Shown in pieces: positions 1 to 9,796 of a stretch of 64,000 nt of DNA. A program made the translations under genes and the position numbers. Each line of letters opens with the position of its first letter. Within the stretch, counting starts at the first letter, position 1. The stretch comes from Microstegium vimineum (taxonomy: Eukaryota > Streptophyta > Magnoliopsida > Poales > Poaceae), in assembly GCA_022036555.1 (NCBI GenBank), contig CM039122.1:48473600-48537599 (forward strand), in the 5' to 3' direction. The notes below the pieces were generated by a model that was given only the letters and a program-made list of their open reading frames with translations, searched no databases and had not been told where the DNA came from.

Positions 1-1679
1 TCTAAGGATGGCCAATCTTGAAGATATATGGTGCCGCGACATCCTTCTGGCACAACAAGGGGACCATGTTGGATATGCTCACCTTTGTCTTTCATGGAAC
101 TTAACTTACAGTGCCTTTAACCAATGTGGGGCTAGTTTTCCAACCACCAAAAGTATAGGTCTTTGGGGGTGCTTCACTATGGCAAGACTCCAGCGGTGTT
201 TGGGTAGCAATCACTTCCTGTTTTGCCTTAACTATGACAGAGACATCGAGCACTTGTTCCTTTTTGCGCCCATCTTGCAGTACTGAGGCTGTGAGACGTG
301 TGGTTGCTAGCATCACCATGATCATTGATGCATTATGCACTATCATCCAACTACTTGTTCCTCCTTTTGAACCCATCATGCGATGATCTAGGGACATGTG
401 GTTGTAGTGGAACCATGCTCAAGGTTTATTTGGTACATTATGTGACATCTTCTCATGGCACTGCATGTTGGTTGGGGCCAAGGTTTATTTGGTACATTAT
501 GCTCTAGATGCAACACTCAAGCAAATGCACTTGATCACACTCAATCTCACAAGAAATCAAACTTTCAAGCAATGAGATGAGTGGAGGGGAGTATCTTTAG
601 CTCAAAGGATGCAAGAGTATGTCAAATGGCCAAGAGAGATGCCCCAAGGCTGGCCAACACATTTTTATAGGAAGCCCCAAGCTCAAGGAGTCGTTGGCTC
701 CTTTCTTTCTTCAGCCACGGGCGCAACGGACGCACGCACTGGACGCGTCGTGTCCATTGCCCAGCATCCAGTGCTCCTCCACCGTCCACGTGTTAGACCT
801 TTCAAACATGAGCCATTGGATCTCAACAGTCGGTTCATTCAAATGGTCACTTAAAGTCGCAACGAACGCGGCAGCTGCTCGCAACCGACGCGCCGTGCAG
901 CGAGTCCATTGCATGTCTAGAGAGGTCCCCGAGCAGCCCAGACAGCAATGGACGCGTCCAGTGCAATGCAGCGGACGTGCAACTGCGCCCATTGCATGTC
1001 CAGAGAGGTTCCCGAGCAGCCTAGGTAGCAATGGGCGCGTCCAGTGCAATGCAACGGACACGCCACTGCGTCCATTACATTCTTCTCCCTACTGCAGTGC
1101 TCAGCGTGAGCACTGGACGCGTGGATCAGCGTCCATTGCCAGCATCCAGTGCACTCTTCTCCTTCTATTGTGCTCGGCGTGAGCACTGGACGCACGGACC
1201 AGCGTCCAGTGCAGCCAACAGCACTACCTTCTCAATTTTCCTTCTCGAACTCTTCTCCCTTGCTTCATATAAGCCAAACACAATGTGTACCTCCATAGTG
1301 CATGTGTGTTAGCATTTTGCAAGGGATTTATGTTAGTCACTAGATCAAAATGCATATGCTCATGAAATTGGACCTAGTGGCACTTGAACCTCGAATTCAC
1401 CGTGAATATCCCCTCTTGATAGTCGGTTATGTATCCTAAACATGATCACACCATTTATGGTGTCTTGACCACCGAAAACAAAGCTCTATCATATACCTTT
1501 GCCTTCATTTCCGGCTTTGTTTAATTCCATCTCTCAGAGCTTGATCATGACACCATGGCCTCCAACACCTAGCCACCTTGCTCCATCTTGTGGTTTGCTA
1601 ATTCATCTCATGAAACACTTAGATCAATTATTAGCAAACTAGGTTTCATCAATTATCCAAAACCAAACAAGAGCTTTCA
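1..1679 (-). repeat. Partial Sirevirus-type LTR, cut by the window edge
   Basis: On the minus strand the block starts at 1679 with TGAAAGC and continues through a TTGGATAATTGATGAAACC motif. This is nearly the same start as the LTR of Sirevirus B at 33405, so I read it as the 5' end of a related LTR. The other end (TGAAAG on the plus strand) is not seen, so the LTR runs off the window or is truncated. At 715-1215 it has a cluster of CG-rich short repeats built on GCGTCCAGTGC and its complement. A 22-bp direct repeat lies at 421-442 and 480-501. Open frames here (for example 711-1061 minus) follow the repeat cluster and match no protein I know. Confidence 0.6.
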
Positions 1680-1689
1680 AAGGTTCTTA

Positions 1690-1810
1690 AGGACTTGACA
1701 CGAAAGCTTAATTAGGTTTAATAGATTCGTCTCGTGAATTAAATTAGTAACGACTTCTGTAATTAGTTTTATTTAGTATGATGTGACCCGATCAAACAGT
1801 CCGTGTTTAT
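1690..1810. repeat. Fragment of a common grass MITE
   Basis: The block has the words AATAGATTCGTCTCGTGAATTA-like (about 1722-1743) and GTAATTAGTTTT, characteristic of a MITE family widespread in grasses. Only part of the element is present. I see no clear terminal repeats or target duplication. The 1811-1977 stretch that follows is AT-rich without a gene. Confidence 0.4.
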
Positions 1811-1986
1811 TTCTTTTTCTTAACTCAAACATGTTCATGGGATCTTTTTTTTCTTTTGTAAAGTATATATTTTTCTTATATGAGATCAAAAATATTGTTG
1901 TCATTTCCTACGGGAGCCAAACAAAAGAAAAAAACAAACTTCGAGTTTTTTTAGATTAACAAACTTAGAGTTTCACTTACAATCAA

Positions 1987-2347
1987 GGGCCAATTGCAAG
2001 ACTGCCCCTGTTTTGAGGGTCAATTACTCGTTTGCCCCTTTTTTTTTTAACTTTGCACGTTTGCCCTTATTTTTCGAACCCGAAGCTCCTCCTTGCCCCT
2101 GTTAGCAACGGCGACGGGAAATCGGGTACGCGAGTCGCGCCGTCGGGCGAAACAGAGAAGGAACGGGTGGGAGGGAGTAGATGGATAAGGGGTAGTCTAG
2201 TCCTTTTCCTTTTTTCCAACATTTTTTTTGGCTATTATCTAACCCCAGCTCACGGTTTATGAAAGACAGGGGTAAACGTGCGAAGTTAAAAAAAAGAGAC
2301 AGACGAGTAATTGATTCTCAAAATAGGGGCAGTTTTGCAATTGGCCC
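1987..2347. mobile_element. Mutator-type MITE with long inverted repeats and 9-bp TSD
   Basis: The ends are long, nearly perfect inverted repeats of about 75 bp (1987-2062 and 2275-2347), starting GGGCCAATTGCAA and ending TTGCAATTGGCCC. The flanks are TACAATCAA (1978-1986) and TGCAATCAA (2348-2356), a 9-bp duplication with one mismatch. A 9-bp TSD with long TIRs fits a non-autonomous Mutator-like element. It has no transposase. A 76-aa open frame at 2032-2262 is not a recognisable protein. Confidence 0.75.
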
Positions 2348-2506
2348 TGCAATCAAACATCCCACGTCTGAAACACCGAACGTCCACTGAACACGCCACG
2401 TCTGCAACGCAACACACCACACCGGACGCACACAGCCACTTCCTCGTCAGTCGTCACAAGACAAAAGGCGAGAAGCTCGAGCATTGTCCCCAAGTGGTCA
2501 ATTCAC

Positions 2507-2572
2507 ACGGATGTTTTTCAGTTTCATCTAAGAGCTTAATCTATCTTACCCATGGTGGTCAATTCATCCAAG
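2507..2572 (+). repeat. Left arm of a 66-bp inverted repeat flanking the GGPPS-like gene
   Basis: This 66-bp sequence, beginning ACGGATGTTTTTCAG and ending CAATTCATCCAAG, recurs in inverted orientation at 4148-4213 with one mismatch that I can see. The match stops abruptly on both sides. A 12-base word, GTGGTCAATTCA, also occurs twice here (2494-2505 and 2555-2566). No matching direct flanks were found outside the arms, so a transposon origin is not shown. Confidence 0.85.
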
Positions 2573-2897
2573 ATTGGATGTTTGTGCCACACGTTTAATT
2601 TGATTTATATTAAATACAAATAATATTTATATTTTCAAATAATTTTATTAAAAAAATAGAGTTAAAAATATTTTTGATAATACTAACATAAGTATTAATA
2701 TATTTTAATATATATTTAATCAAAAATATTTCTCATGAATCGAGAACGATAGTTATTTTAGAACGGAGGATTGAGCGGAGAAAAGAAACCAATCCAACGA
2801 CTGGCGTGTGGCGACATCGCAATCACCACGCACCCAAGTTCTTCAGGTGGAGGAAACCACATCCCCAAATCCCAATCCTCCCAAATTCTCCATCGCC
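2573..2897. other. AT-rich stretch and upstream region of the GGPPS-like gene
   Basis: Positions 2600-2755 are strongly AT-rich with many TATTTAATATA-like words. From about 2760 the composition rises towards the coding region, so part of this is probably a promoter and 5' UTR. No single TATA box stands out and no other gene is seen. Confidence 0.4.
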
Positions 2898-3885
2898 ATG
2901 GCTCTCCTCCCTCTTCACCACCCTCCCCGTCCCCAAGGTCCATTCCTCCAACTCCCGCCGCTTGCTCACCGCCCGGGCGTCCTCTGCCGCTCCCACCGCC
3001 TCCGCTTCCTTCGACCTGCGCCGCTACTGGACCTCTCTGATCGCCGATGTGGAGTCCGAACTCGACGCCGCGATGCCAATACAGCCTCCGGAGAGCATCC
3101 ACTCCGCGATGCGCTACGCGGTGCTCCCGGGCGCCGGCAAGGAGGAGGGAGCCGCCAAGCGGGCGCCACCCCGTGCTGTGCGTCGCCGCGTGCGAGCTCC
3201 TCGGCGGCCCGCGCGCGGCCGCACTCCCTGCCGCCGCGGCGCTGGAGATGCTCCACGCGGCGTCGCTCATGCACGACGACCTGCCCTGCTTCGATGCGGG
3301 CGCCCGTCCACGCACGCGGCGTACGGCACCGACATGGCCGTACTCGCGGGCGACGCTCTCTTCCCGCTCGCCTACACCCACGTCATCTCCCACACCCCGT
3401 CCCCGGACCCGGTCCCCCACGCCGTGCTCCTGCGCGCCGTCGGATCCACCGGCATGGCGGCCGGCCAGTTCCTCGATCTTGCCGGCGCCACCGCCCTTGG
3501 CGAGGCCGAGGTCATGCAGGTCCTGACGAAGTTCGGCGAGATGGCCGAGTGCTCCGCTGCCTGCGGCGCCATGCTCGGTGGCGCCGGGCCTGACGAGGAG
3601 GTCGCGCTGCGGCGCTACGGCCGCACCATCGGCGTCCTGTACGAGCTCGTCGACGACGTCCGGAGCGCGTCGGGGAACGGCAAGATGAGGAGAAACGCCA
3701 GCGTCCTGCGCTCCCTGGGGATGGACCGCGCGCTCGGCATCGTGGAGGAGCTCAAGGCTCAGGCCAAGACAGAGGCTGACAGGTTCGGGGACAAGTATGG
3801 CGATCGGGTGATGCCCTTGTACAGCTTCGTGGACTACGCGGTGGAGAGAGGGTTTGAGCTCCAGGGTGCAGCAGCAACTCCATAG
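2898..3885 (+). pseudogene. Geranylgeranyl diphosphate synthase type II small subunit-like (GGR/GRP), frame-broken
   Basis: This resembles the non-catalytic chloroplast small subunit that binds GGPP synthase and steers it towards GPP or chlorophyll-pathway GGPP (known for rice GRP and Arabidopsis GGR). ATG 2898 is the only upstream ATG, followed by a Ser/Arg-rich, transit-peptide-like N-terminus. The family string is split over frames: SIHSAMRYAVLPG (about 3100-3130), then CVAACELLGG and HDDLPCFD (about 3178-3297) in the next frame, then GTDMAVLAGDALFPLAY, a second CxxxC motif (CSAAC) and YELVDDVR. Two CxxxC motifs and no second Asp-rich motif point to the small subunit. Three frame breaks are visible: just after the start, at the C-run 3169-3172 and near 3297. 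A 359-codon open frame crosses the last two but loses the first CxxxC motif and DDLPCFD. It is intronless, with very high GC at third positions. It is a pseudogene, or the frame breaks are assembly errors. Confidence 0.75.
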
Positions 3886-4147
3886 AGTGGACGATCGCAG
3901 TTGCTACTTATCACTGGAGGAAGGCTTCGAGCTAGCGAGACGTATATGGTCCAGGAATTTGCTGAGAGCTTTATCTGCCATAGATAATCCCTCTTTTATC
4001 TAGATGTACTGAAGCTCGTAGCTCGGGGGTTGGTTCATATGGAGAGTTGTTATCCCAGCAATAGATGTTTAGAACTCGAAATTGGGTAAATGAACGGAAG
4101 GCCTCACTTCATGCTCATGCAACCACTCGGTTCTTCTGCTGTTAAAG
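3886..4147 (+). other. 3' flank of the GGPPS-like gene
   Basis: Lower-GC sequence after the TAG stop at 3883-3885, consistent with a 3' UTR. No other coding frame or repeat is evident up to the inverted-repeat arm at 4148. Confidence 0.4.
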
Positions 4148-4213
4148 CTTGGATGAATTGACCGCCATGGGTAAGATAGATTAAGCTCTTAGATGAAACT
4201 GAAAAACATCCGT
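4148..4213 (-). repeat. Right arm of the 66-bp inverted repeat
   Basis: Inverse complement of 2507-2572 with one mismatch (the CATGGTGG word reads CATGGCGG in the other arm). With the left arm it brackets 1575 bp containing the whole GGPPS-like gene. A transcript spanning both arms could fold back on itself. Confidence 0.85.
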
Positions 4214-4460
4214 TTTTGGAGAAGAGGAGAAAAACCCCAACCCCACCGTCACTCTCCCCGCCGCCGCCTAGGAGATCACGCGCTCATCGATCATTGAGTC
4301 CGTCTAGCCTCCGCTCGCCCGCGCCCACTCCAAGCAGGCAGCCGCAGCGGTGATCAGGTGAGGGGCGGCCCTTCCTTGTTCATTTCACTACACAGCAGGT
4401 TGGCCGGAGGAACCCTGACGCCGGCGGGCAAGCCCTCGCCTTGGCGTTCTCTATTGCAGA
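4214..4460 (+). other. GC-rich leader-like segment, possible gene fragment
   Basis: The segment has the look of a plant 5' UTR or first exon (CCCCAACCCCACCG, CCGCCGCCGCC) and a potential splice donor, CAG followed by GTGAGG, near 4358. No protein is recognisable. It lies between the inverted-repeat arm and a retrotransposon fragment and may be a captured or stranded exon. Confidence 0.3.
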
Positions 4461-4614
4461 ATGAAAATAAACTTGTCCTCTGTTCGATACAAGCAGACAA
4501 CTTATAGCTGGGAGCCGCTGCGGCCTTGGGCCCACATGTCATCGGTACAAGAATACGTAAATGCTAAAGTATGTAATCGAAACGGTAAAACACCCAGCGT
4601 CTTCGTCTTCGTTG

Positions 4615-5292
4615 TCACTCCGGTGAAGCAGGCTGACCCGGCGTGACAGTTCCCCGTCCTTGAGTTCCAGTGTGTCCCCATGCTGGTGCAGTAGGAAAAC
4701 GTTGGCGAACGACGTAGTAGTCTTCCCATGTCGTGGCCGAAGGAGGGAGCGAAGTCCATCTCAGCTTCACCTGAGGCACGGCTGTATTGCCTTTCTTGAC
4801 CATTCGATGTTCCAGAATCTCAGCAGGGAGAGCATCTGCAGCTTCAATGTCAGTGAGCATTGGTAGAGTATCAAATACTGGGGAGTAATCTGTAGTGTAT
4901 GGCTTCAACTGTCATATGTGGAAGACAGGATAGATCATAGAGTGTTCAGGGAGATCAAGCTTGTATGCCCGGGTGCCAATCTTCTCCAGGACTGAATAGG
5001 GGCCATAGTATTTGTATGCCAACATGGGATATGGCCTATTGGCCACAGAGGACTGTGTATATGGCTGTAACTTGAGTAACACTTTATCACCCACAACAAA
5101 GGAATAATCAGTTCTCTTCTTGTCTGTCTACAGCTTGATTCTGTTTTGAGCCATAGTCAGATGGTCTTTGAGTGCCTGAAGGTGTTGTTCTCTGTCAGTC
5201 ACTTCCTCAACAACTGCTGGTGAGGTTCAGGTGGGAGAGCAGGCAAGAGTCCCAGATTGGCCTCATAGCCATAGACAGCCTTGAAAGGTGTA
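4615..5292 (-). pseudogene. Gypsy chromovirus polyprotein, C-terminal fragment with chromodomain
   Basis: Read on the minus strand, this holds the end of a Ty3/gypsy polyprotein. At 5292-5095 is decayed integrase C-terminal sequence (a QALKDHL-like stretch). At 5094-4912 is GDKVLLKLQPY, YKYYGPYSVLEKIG and YKLDLPE, the usual post-integrase module. At about 4830-4660 is a chromodomain (LPAEILEHRMVKKGN, LRWTSLPP, TTWEDY). Chromodomains steer integration of chromoviruses to heterochromatin. Protease, RT and the integrase core are missing. The fragment is cut at 5292 exactly where the Sirevirus A LTR begins, so that LTR arrived in or recombined into this element. Small frame breaks are present. 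Confidence 0.8.
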
Positions 5293-6325
5293 TGAAAGGA
5301 TCAAGATGCCCAAGAGGAAAGGTGAATTGGGCTCTTTTAAATTTCTAAGCAATATTAAAACCTAACAAGAGCCAATTAACCCCCTAGTGCTTTCCCAAGT
5401 GTGTCCTAGCTAAACAAGCAAGGCATGACAATGAAAGCGGTAAAGCCCTATGCAATTCTAGTCAAGGAACAAGAAGGAAAAGCGGAAGTAATGTTTGAAT
5501 GTAATTGCAATAAGTAAAGAGGAGGAGGCAAAGGAAATTTGACACGACGACTTTTTGCCGAGGTATCGAGGAGTCGATACTCCCCCCTAGTCCTCGTTGG
5601 AGCACCGCGCACGGTATCGCTCCCCCTTAGTCCGCATAAGAACTAAGTGCTCTCTACGGGCTAATTCTTTGCCACTCCGGCTCGGTGAATCGCCCACAAC
5701 CGATCACAACGTCGATGGAGAAGGGTCGTCGACAATCCTCCGGCGATCACCTTCCTCCTAGCACCACTGGACTGTCTAGGTGATGTCGATCACCAAGAGT
5801 AACAAGCCTTGATCTTCACTTGACTCACTCAAGCTTCACAACTAAAGGATGCACACTTGAACTCTTGGATGAACTAGAGGAGAGGATGGATGGATTCGCG
5901 AATCGATCTCTCACTCTAGGGCTCTTGCTCTCTTCCTAACCTTCTCAACAAACTCAGCAACTGAAATGAGCAAAGGCAAGGTGGGAGAGAAGAGTGAGGA
6001 GCTATAAATAGACCCTCAGAAAACTGCCTCGGGCTAGCACTTTAAGTTGGCGATGGACGCTCCGACCTGCCCAACGGCTAGTTCTGCACACTGATTTGGG
6101 CGACGGACGCTCCTGCGCAGTCCGGCTGATGCTGGCATCAGCGTCCGATGCCCCTTTTCGTTTTGCACTGAAAACAGGCCCACTGGAAGGCCGATGGACG
6201 CTACCCTAGCGTCCGATGCCTAGGCGACAGACAGTGTCCGACGCCCTCTGAAACTCAGGGGCTCAAACTGGGCAACCGACGGACGCTACGTCATCCTGAC
6301 GTCAGCGGCCAATGCCATCGTCCGA
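5293..6325 (-). repeat. Truncated 3' LTR of Sirevirus A
   Basis: Positions 5293-6325 align with 15460-16530 of the complete LTR, starting TGAAAGGATCAAGATG. Differences are mostly single transitions plus a short deletion near 6072 within the CG-rich repeats. The match ends at about 6325, inside the CG-rich repeat block, where the C-terminal part of the extra ORF begins. The distal U3 part of the LTR is missing. Confidence 0.8.
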
Positions 6326-8327
6326 CGCGACGGACAGTTGGAGTCGGTAACGCTGGTGCCTGACTCTGCTGTCCTCCTGACGGTGACGCTGGAGTCGGTA
6401 CCACGACCACTGACGGCTGCTGCTGAGAGACCCCGGACATCTGAAGCTATGGAGTGACGGTCTGTCCAGAGGTCGAGCCAAGGAGACGCTCAAGAAGCAT
6501 AGTCTGAGTCTTCTGAATTTCAGCCTGCTGCATCTGATACGCTAGGAACTGGCGGTGAAACTCATCATGCCGGGCCTGAGTCTGAGCCTGAGCCGCAAGC
6601 TGCTGAGCTGTGAGTCTCCGAACATCTGCAGCCTGCCGCCTCTAGTCCTCTGCCTGTCGTGACTGCTCCTCCTGCATCCTCGTAAGTAGGGAAAGAATAG
6701 TGGCCTCTGAGGTGCCTGAAACTAGAGCTGGAGCTGAAGCTGACCCTCCTGCCTCATGATCATGAGACATCGGTGCGTAATCGGGCATGGGCCTGTAGTC
6801 CTCATCAGAGCTATCAGAGTCCAGGTCCTCTCTGTAGGCAGCCACGACGACGGTGTCAATCTGAGCATCAAGATCCGCAAGCTCTGCCTGGGCGATATGC
6901 TCAACTGTGGCGTCAGTGTCCTCTGCCAACTGAGGTGGCACACCTGCCTGTCTGGTGCCTGGTCGGTATGCTCTGCTGGGGCGAGGTAGGTTCCCGTGGA
7001 TGACCAACTCGCTCATCGAGTAGACCGGGAACTCAGTAGCTGACCTGGTAAGAGTGACACATAGAGATCCTGATCGAATCGTGGCCACTACCAGGTATGA
7101 AATCCAATGTGCAAACTGTAGCTGCCAGTGTCCCCTGAACCCTGCAGCGATGATGTCCTCAAGCTCGCTGACTATCAAATCCCAAAGATCAAACTGCTCC
7201 TTCCGGATGATATGGGCAAGTAGCCATAGCTGAAGACGGGTAATAGTGTCTCGGGCTCCAATCCGGGGAAGAATGGTACGTCTGAGTATCTCATGGAGAA
7301 TCCGAGCAAGAGGTGTGAGGTCTCTCGGAGTGCGGCTCGAACTCTCGGTGAAAGGTAGCTGGAAACACGGCCTCACGTAATCTGTAGATGGCACTATTCC
7401 ATCGTGAGGTCGGCGAGGTGCCTCATGATCCCCATAGCACAAACTGTGAATCTTCGTAGAAGAGGACTCTAAGTGGAATAGCTCTCTGAATCGAGCTGCT
7501 GTGACCCTGAAGTCGCGGCCTTTAAAGCCGAAGTGAAAGAACTCGTGGTCAGGGGAGATCCACAGAGATGCGTAGAACTGATAGACCCAGTCCTTCTGAT
7601 AAGCACCGGATCGTCCCATCAAATCAGTCAAGCCCTGAATATACTGCAAGTGTTGGAGAATCTCTAGACCACCGACACCCTCTATGTGAGCAGATGGGCA
7701 AACTCTGTGAGCCCTAAGGGGAGCGTCGGTCTCAACGTATGCTCTGTAGAAATCCTCGTGGATAGTGGTATAGAAGTCACGTCCAGCACGGGGGTCCCTC
7801 TGAGCAGGGAACCAAGACTGAAAGTCTACGAAGCGGAGTAGCTGGACCTGCTTGGCTGTGAGAACCCTTACCTGATGCCTCATTGGATCTGGTAGCTGAG
7901 GTCCGGGAGGACTAGGAGGAGCTCCAGAGCCTCTAGAACGTGTAACTCTGCGACTCATCAGCTCCCCAATCGAAGAGTGGCCCGCGGCCTCTGTCTGCTC
8001 AGTCTCTGGAACTGGCTTTGCCTCCTCTGGCTCAGTAGCCTCTGCGGGCTCTGTCTCTGGACGCGTAGGGGACTCACGACGCGCTCCACGACGAGGCGAG
8101 ATCCTCAAACCGACGCGACGTCCACCTCGCTCCGCGATCTCTGCGGCCTCTGCCACTGCAACTGCTGCTACTCCTGCTAAATCTGGATCCATCGGTGGCC
8201 TCTTGCGCTTCTTGGAAATAACCTTTTGCTTGCCCCTTCCCCGATCAGTGGGTGGACGCGGTGGAGGTGGAGGGTCACCACCACTACCGGGAATGGGACC
8301 GGCGTTCTTCGTTCTTGCCATGGACAT
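6326..8327 (-). pseudogene. Additional retrotransposon ORF (putative plant transposon protein, PF20167-like)
   Basis: ATG codons at 8327 and 8321 open a 561-codon frame ending at TAG 6642-6644. The same frame stays open beyond the stop to about 6326 as a Q/A-rich coiled-coil-like tail. The N-terminus is basic and Pro-rich with a GKQKVISKKRKRPP nuclear-localisation-like stretch, followed by a Glu-rich segment. The centre has RDPRAGRDFYTTIHEDFYRA, HFGFKGRDFRV and LWLLAHIIRKEQFDLWDLIV, which recall the plant retrotransposon extra-ORF family. The C-terminus is acidic (DSDSSDEDYRP). The molecular role of this family is unknown. It is in the same orientation as gag-pol and downstream of it. Whether it belongs to Sirevirus A or to another element joined to it is unclear. 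Confidence 0.6.
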
Positions 8328-9049
8328 ACACTGGATAAACAAACTGTCACTGTCAAGAGATCCTCAATTGTCAAATCACAACCTCACTGCCAACTGCCAA
8401 CTGACAATCACTGAGCAACACAAGCAATCAAGATTGGCACGACGGCCTTGGATTGTCCTTTCGAGGCTTTGCCTCGTTCCTTACTCGCGGGCTTTGCCCC
8501 GAGTGCACTGCCACTTCCTCACTGCCACAGACCCTGCTCGAATAGATAGATAGGGACAGATAACATATAAGCATGTAGCTAGAGAGGAGTGGGTCTATAT
8601 AGAAGCATGAAAAAGATAAGAACGGAATCGACTGATCAAGCCATACCTCTGTCCACAGTGACCCAAAAAGAGAAGGAAAGATTTCTCGGTCAATTACACT
8701 TCAATCCACAGCCTTGGAGAGATAAGGAGGAACTCCAAGGGATCCTTGCAGGAACTCCACGCAATCACCAGGAGTGGGAGGGGAGTCCTCCTTAGCTGAA
8801 ACGCACACTGCAAAAAGAGTCCCTGGCAGGCGGCGATGGTGGCGCTGGGCGGATGAAAGGTGGCGGCGCTGTGCGAATGAGAGGCGGCGGCATGACTCCG
8901 GGGTGCTGCGGCGGCGAGGGAGTGGAGAGGGCGCGATCCTTGGAGCTCTTCAGCGGTGGTTAGGGTTTGGGAGGCGGGTGGCGATGGCGTACGGACCAAC
9001 TGAAACGACCGAGAGGGAGAAAGAAGAGACGGGGATTTCTCAAAAAATA
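8328..9049 (-). other. Leader-like region upstream of the additional ORF
   Basis: On the minus strand this reads like a plant 5' region: CAAACCCTAACCACCGC near 8965, GC-rich then mixed sequence towards the ATG at 8327. Two adjacent hairpin words, CGAGGCTTTGCCTCG (8459-8473) and CGGGCTTTGCCCCG (8487-8500), stand out. No separate protein is recognised. The 182- and 226-codon open frames here look spurious. Confidence 0.35.
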
Positions 9050-9340
9050 GCCTTACGTTCGCGACGGACGCTCCGGATTGGAGCGACGGACACTTCGTCG
9101 ATGTGCGACGGACGCTGGACAGCGTCCGACGGCATCGTCCGTCGGGCTTCCAGAACAGGTTTGAAACGCCCAAACACATTGACCGCGTCGGACGCTCCGC
9201 GACGGACGCTGGGGAGCGTCCGTCGCCCTGCAAACAGGAAACGTTCAGTCTCCGGACGATTGCGACGAACGCTGAGGCATTTGTCGCCGAGCGTCCGTCG
9301 ACAGCGTCCGACGCCCTTTTAAAAAAGAATTTTTCAAATT
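9050..9340 (-). repeat. CG-rich GACGGACGCT/AGCGTCCGTCG repeat block
   Basis: About 290 bp are packed with GACGGACGCT and AGCGTCCGACG-type words, the same motif that clusters in the LTRs of Sirevirus A (6040-6325 and 16210-16570). The sequence following it does not match the rest of that LTR. It may be the U3 of a different but related LTR. Open frames across it reflect the repeats. Confidence 0.6.
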
Positions 9341-9796
9341 TGATTTTTGTGTCTTTCTCCCAAACAAGTTTCAATCCAAATAAGATCTAAATAACACCTG
9401 ATTGGACTTGATATGAGAACCATCTCTCAAACTCTCCTTTTCAAATAGTTTGCCATAGGCTTAGATTTAGTTTTAGCTCAAAATATTCGAATGGAAGCAC
9501 CAAGGAGGCATCATATGGCCACAAAAGGGGTAAAGAAGTGTCTTGAGCTTGGAATGCTCCCCCTAAGTGGACGAACACAGAGGATGCTCAAACTTAACCA
9601 AAAAGAAACGATAAACAACACATGCAAATGCAATGCATTACAAGAATTTGAATCTAGGTTGCTTGCAAGTTTAAATCATGAATTGGACTTCTTCACACGT
9701 TCAAGAACGGTTATTCCAACCATGTTAGCCAAGCCTATGTGCGTTACTAAATTAACATGATTAAATTACACATGATGCTAGGTGGTTCACACAAGA
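9341..9796 (-). other. Post-pol spacer of Sirevirus A
   Basis: Non-coding sequence downstream of the RNase H stop. It contains a minus-strand CTTAGGGGGAGCATT word (about 9558-9572) of the polypurine-tract type that Sireviruses repeat in this region. It is shorter than the equivalent 1.2-kb region of Sirevirus B (53148-54329), suggesting loss of DNA. Confidence 0.5.

Noticed and set aside
2806..3885. A single intact 359-codon GGPPS gene
   Set aside because: The frame has no ATG before 3073 and its middle (about 3172-3297) is in the wrong frame relative to the conserved motifs, so it is called frame-broken.
2498..4222. A Mutator or hAT element with the 66-bp arms as TIRs
   Set aside because: No 8- or 9-bp duplication flanks the arms and they do not start with a known terminus, so only an inverted repeat is claimed.
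6326..8327. Envelope-like gene of a Sirevirus
   Set aside because: The position after pol fits, but the protein has no evident signal peptide or transmembrane segment and resembles the plant transposon extra-ORF family more.
8774..9374. Arg/Ser/Thr-rich proteins across the CG-rich block
   Set aside because: They follow the GACGGACGCT repeat on both strands and lack any motif.
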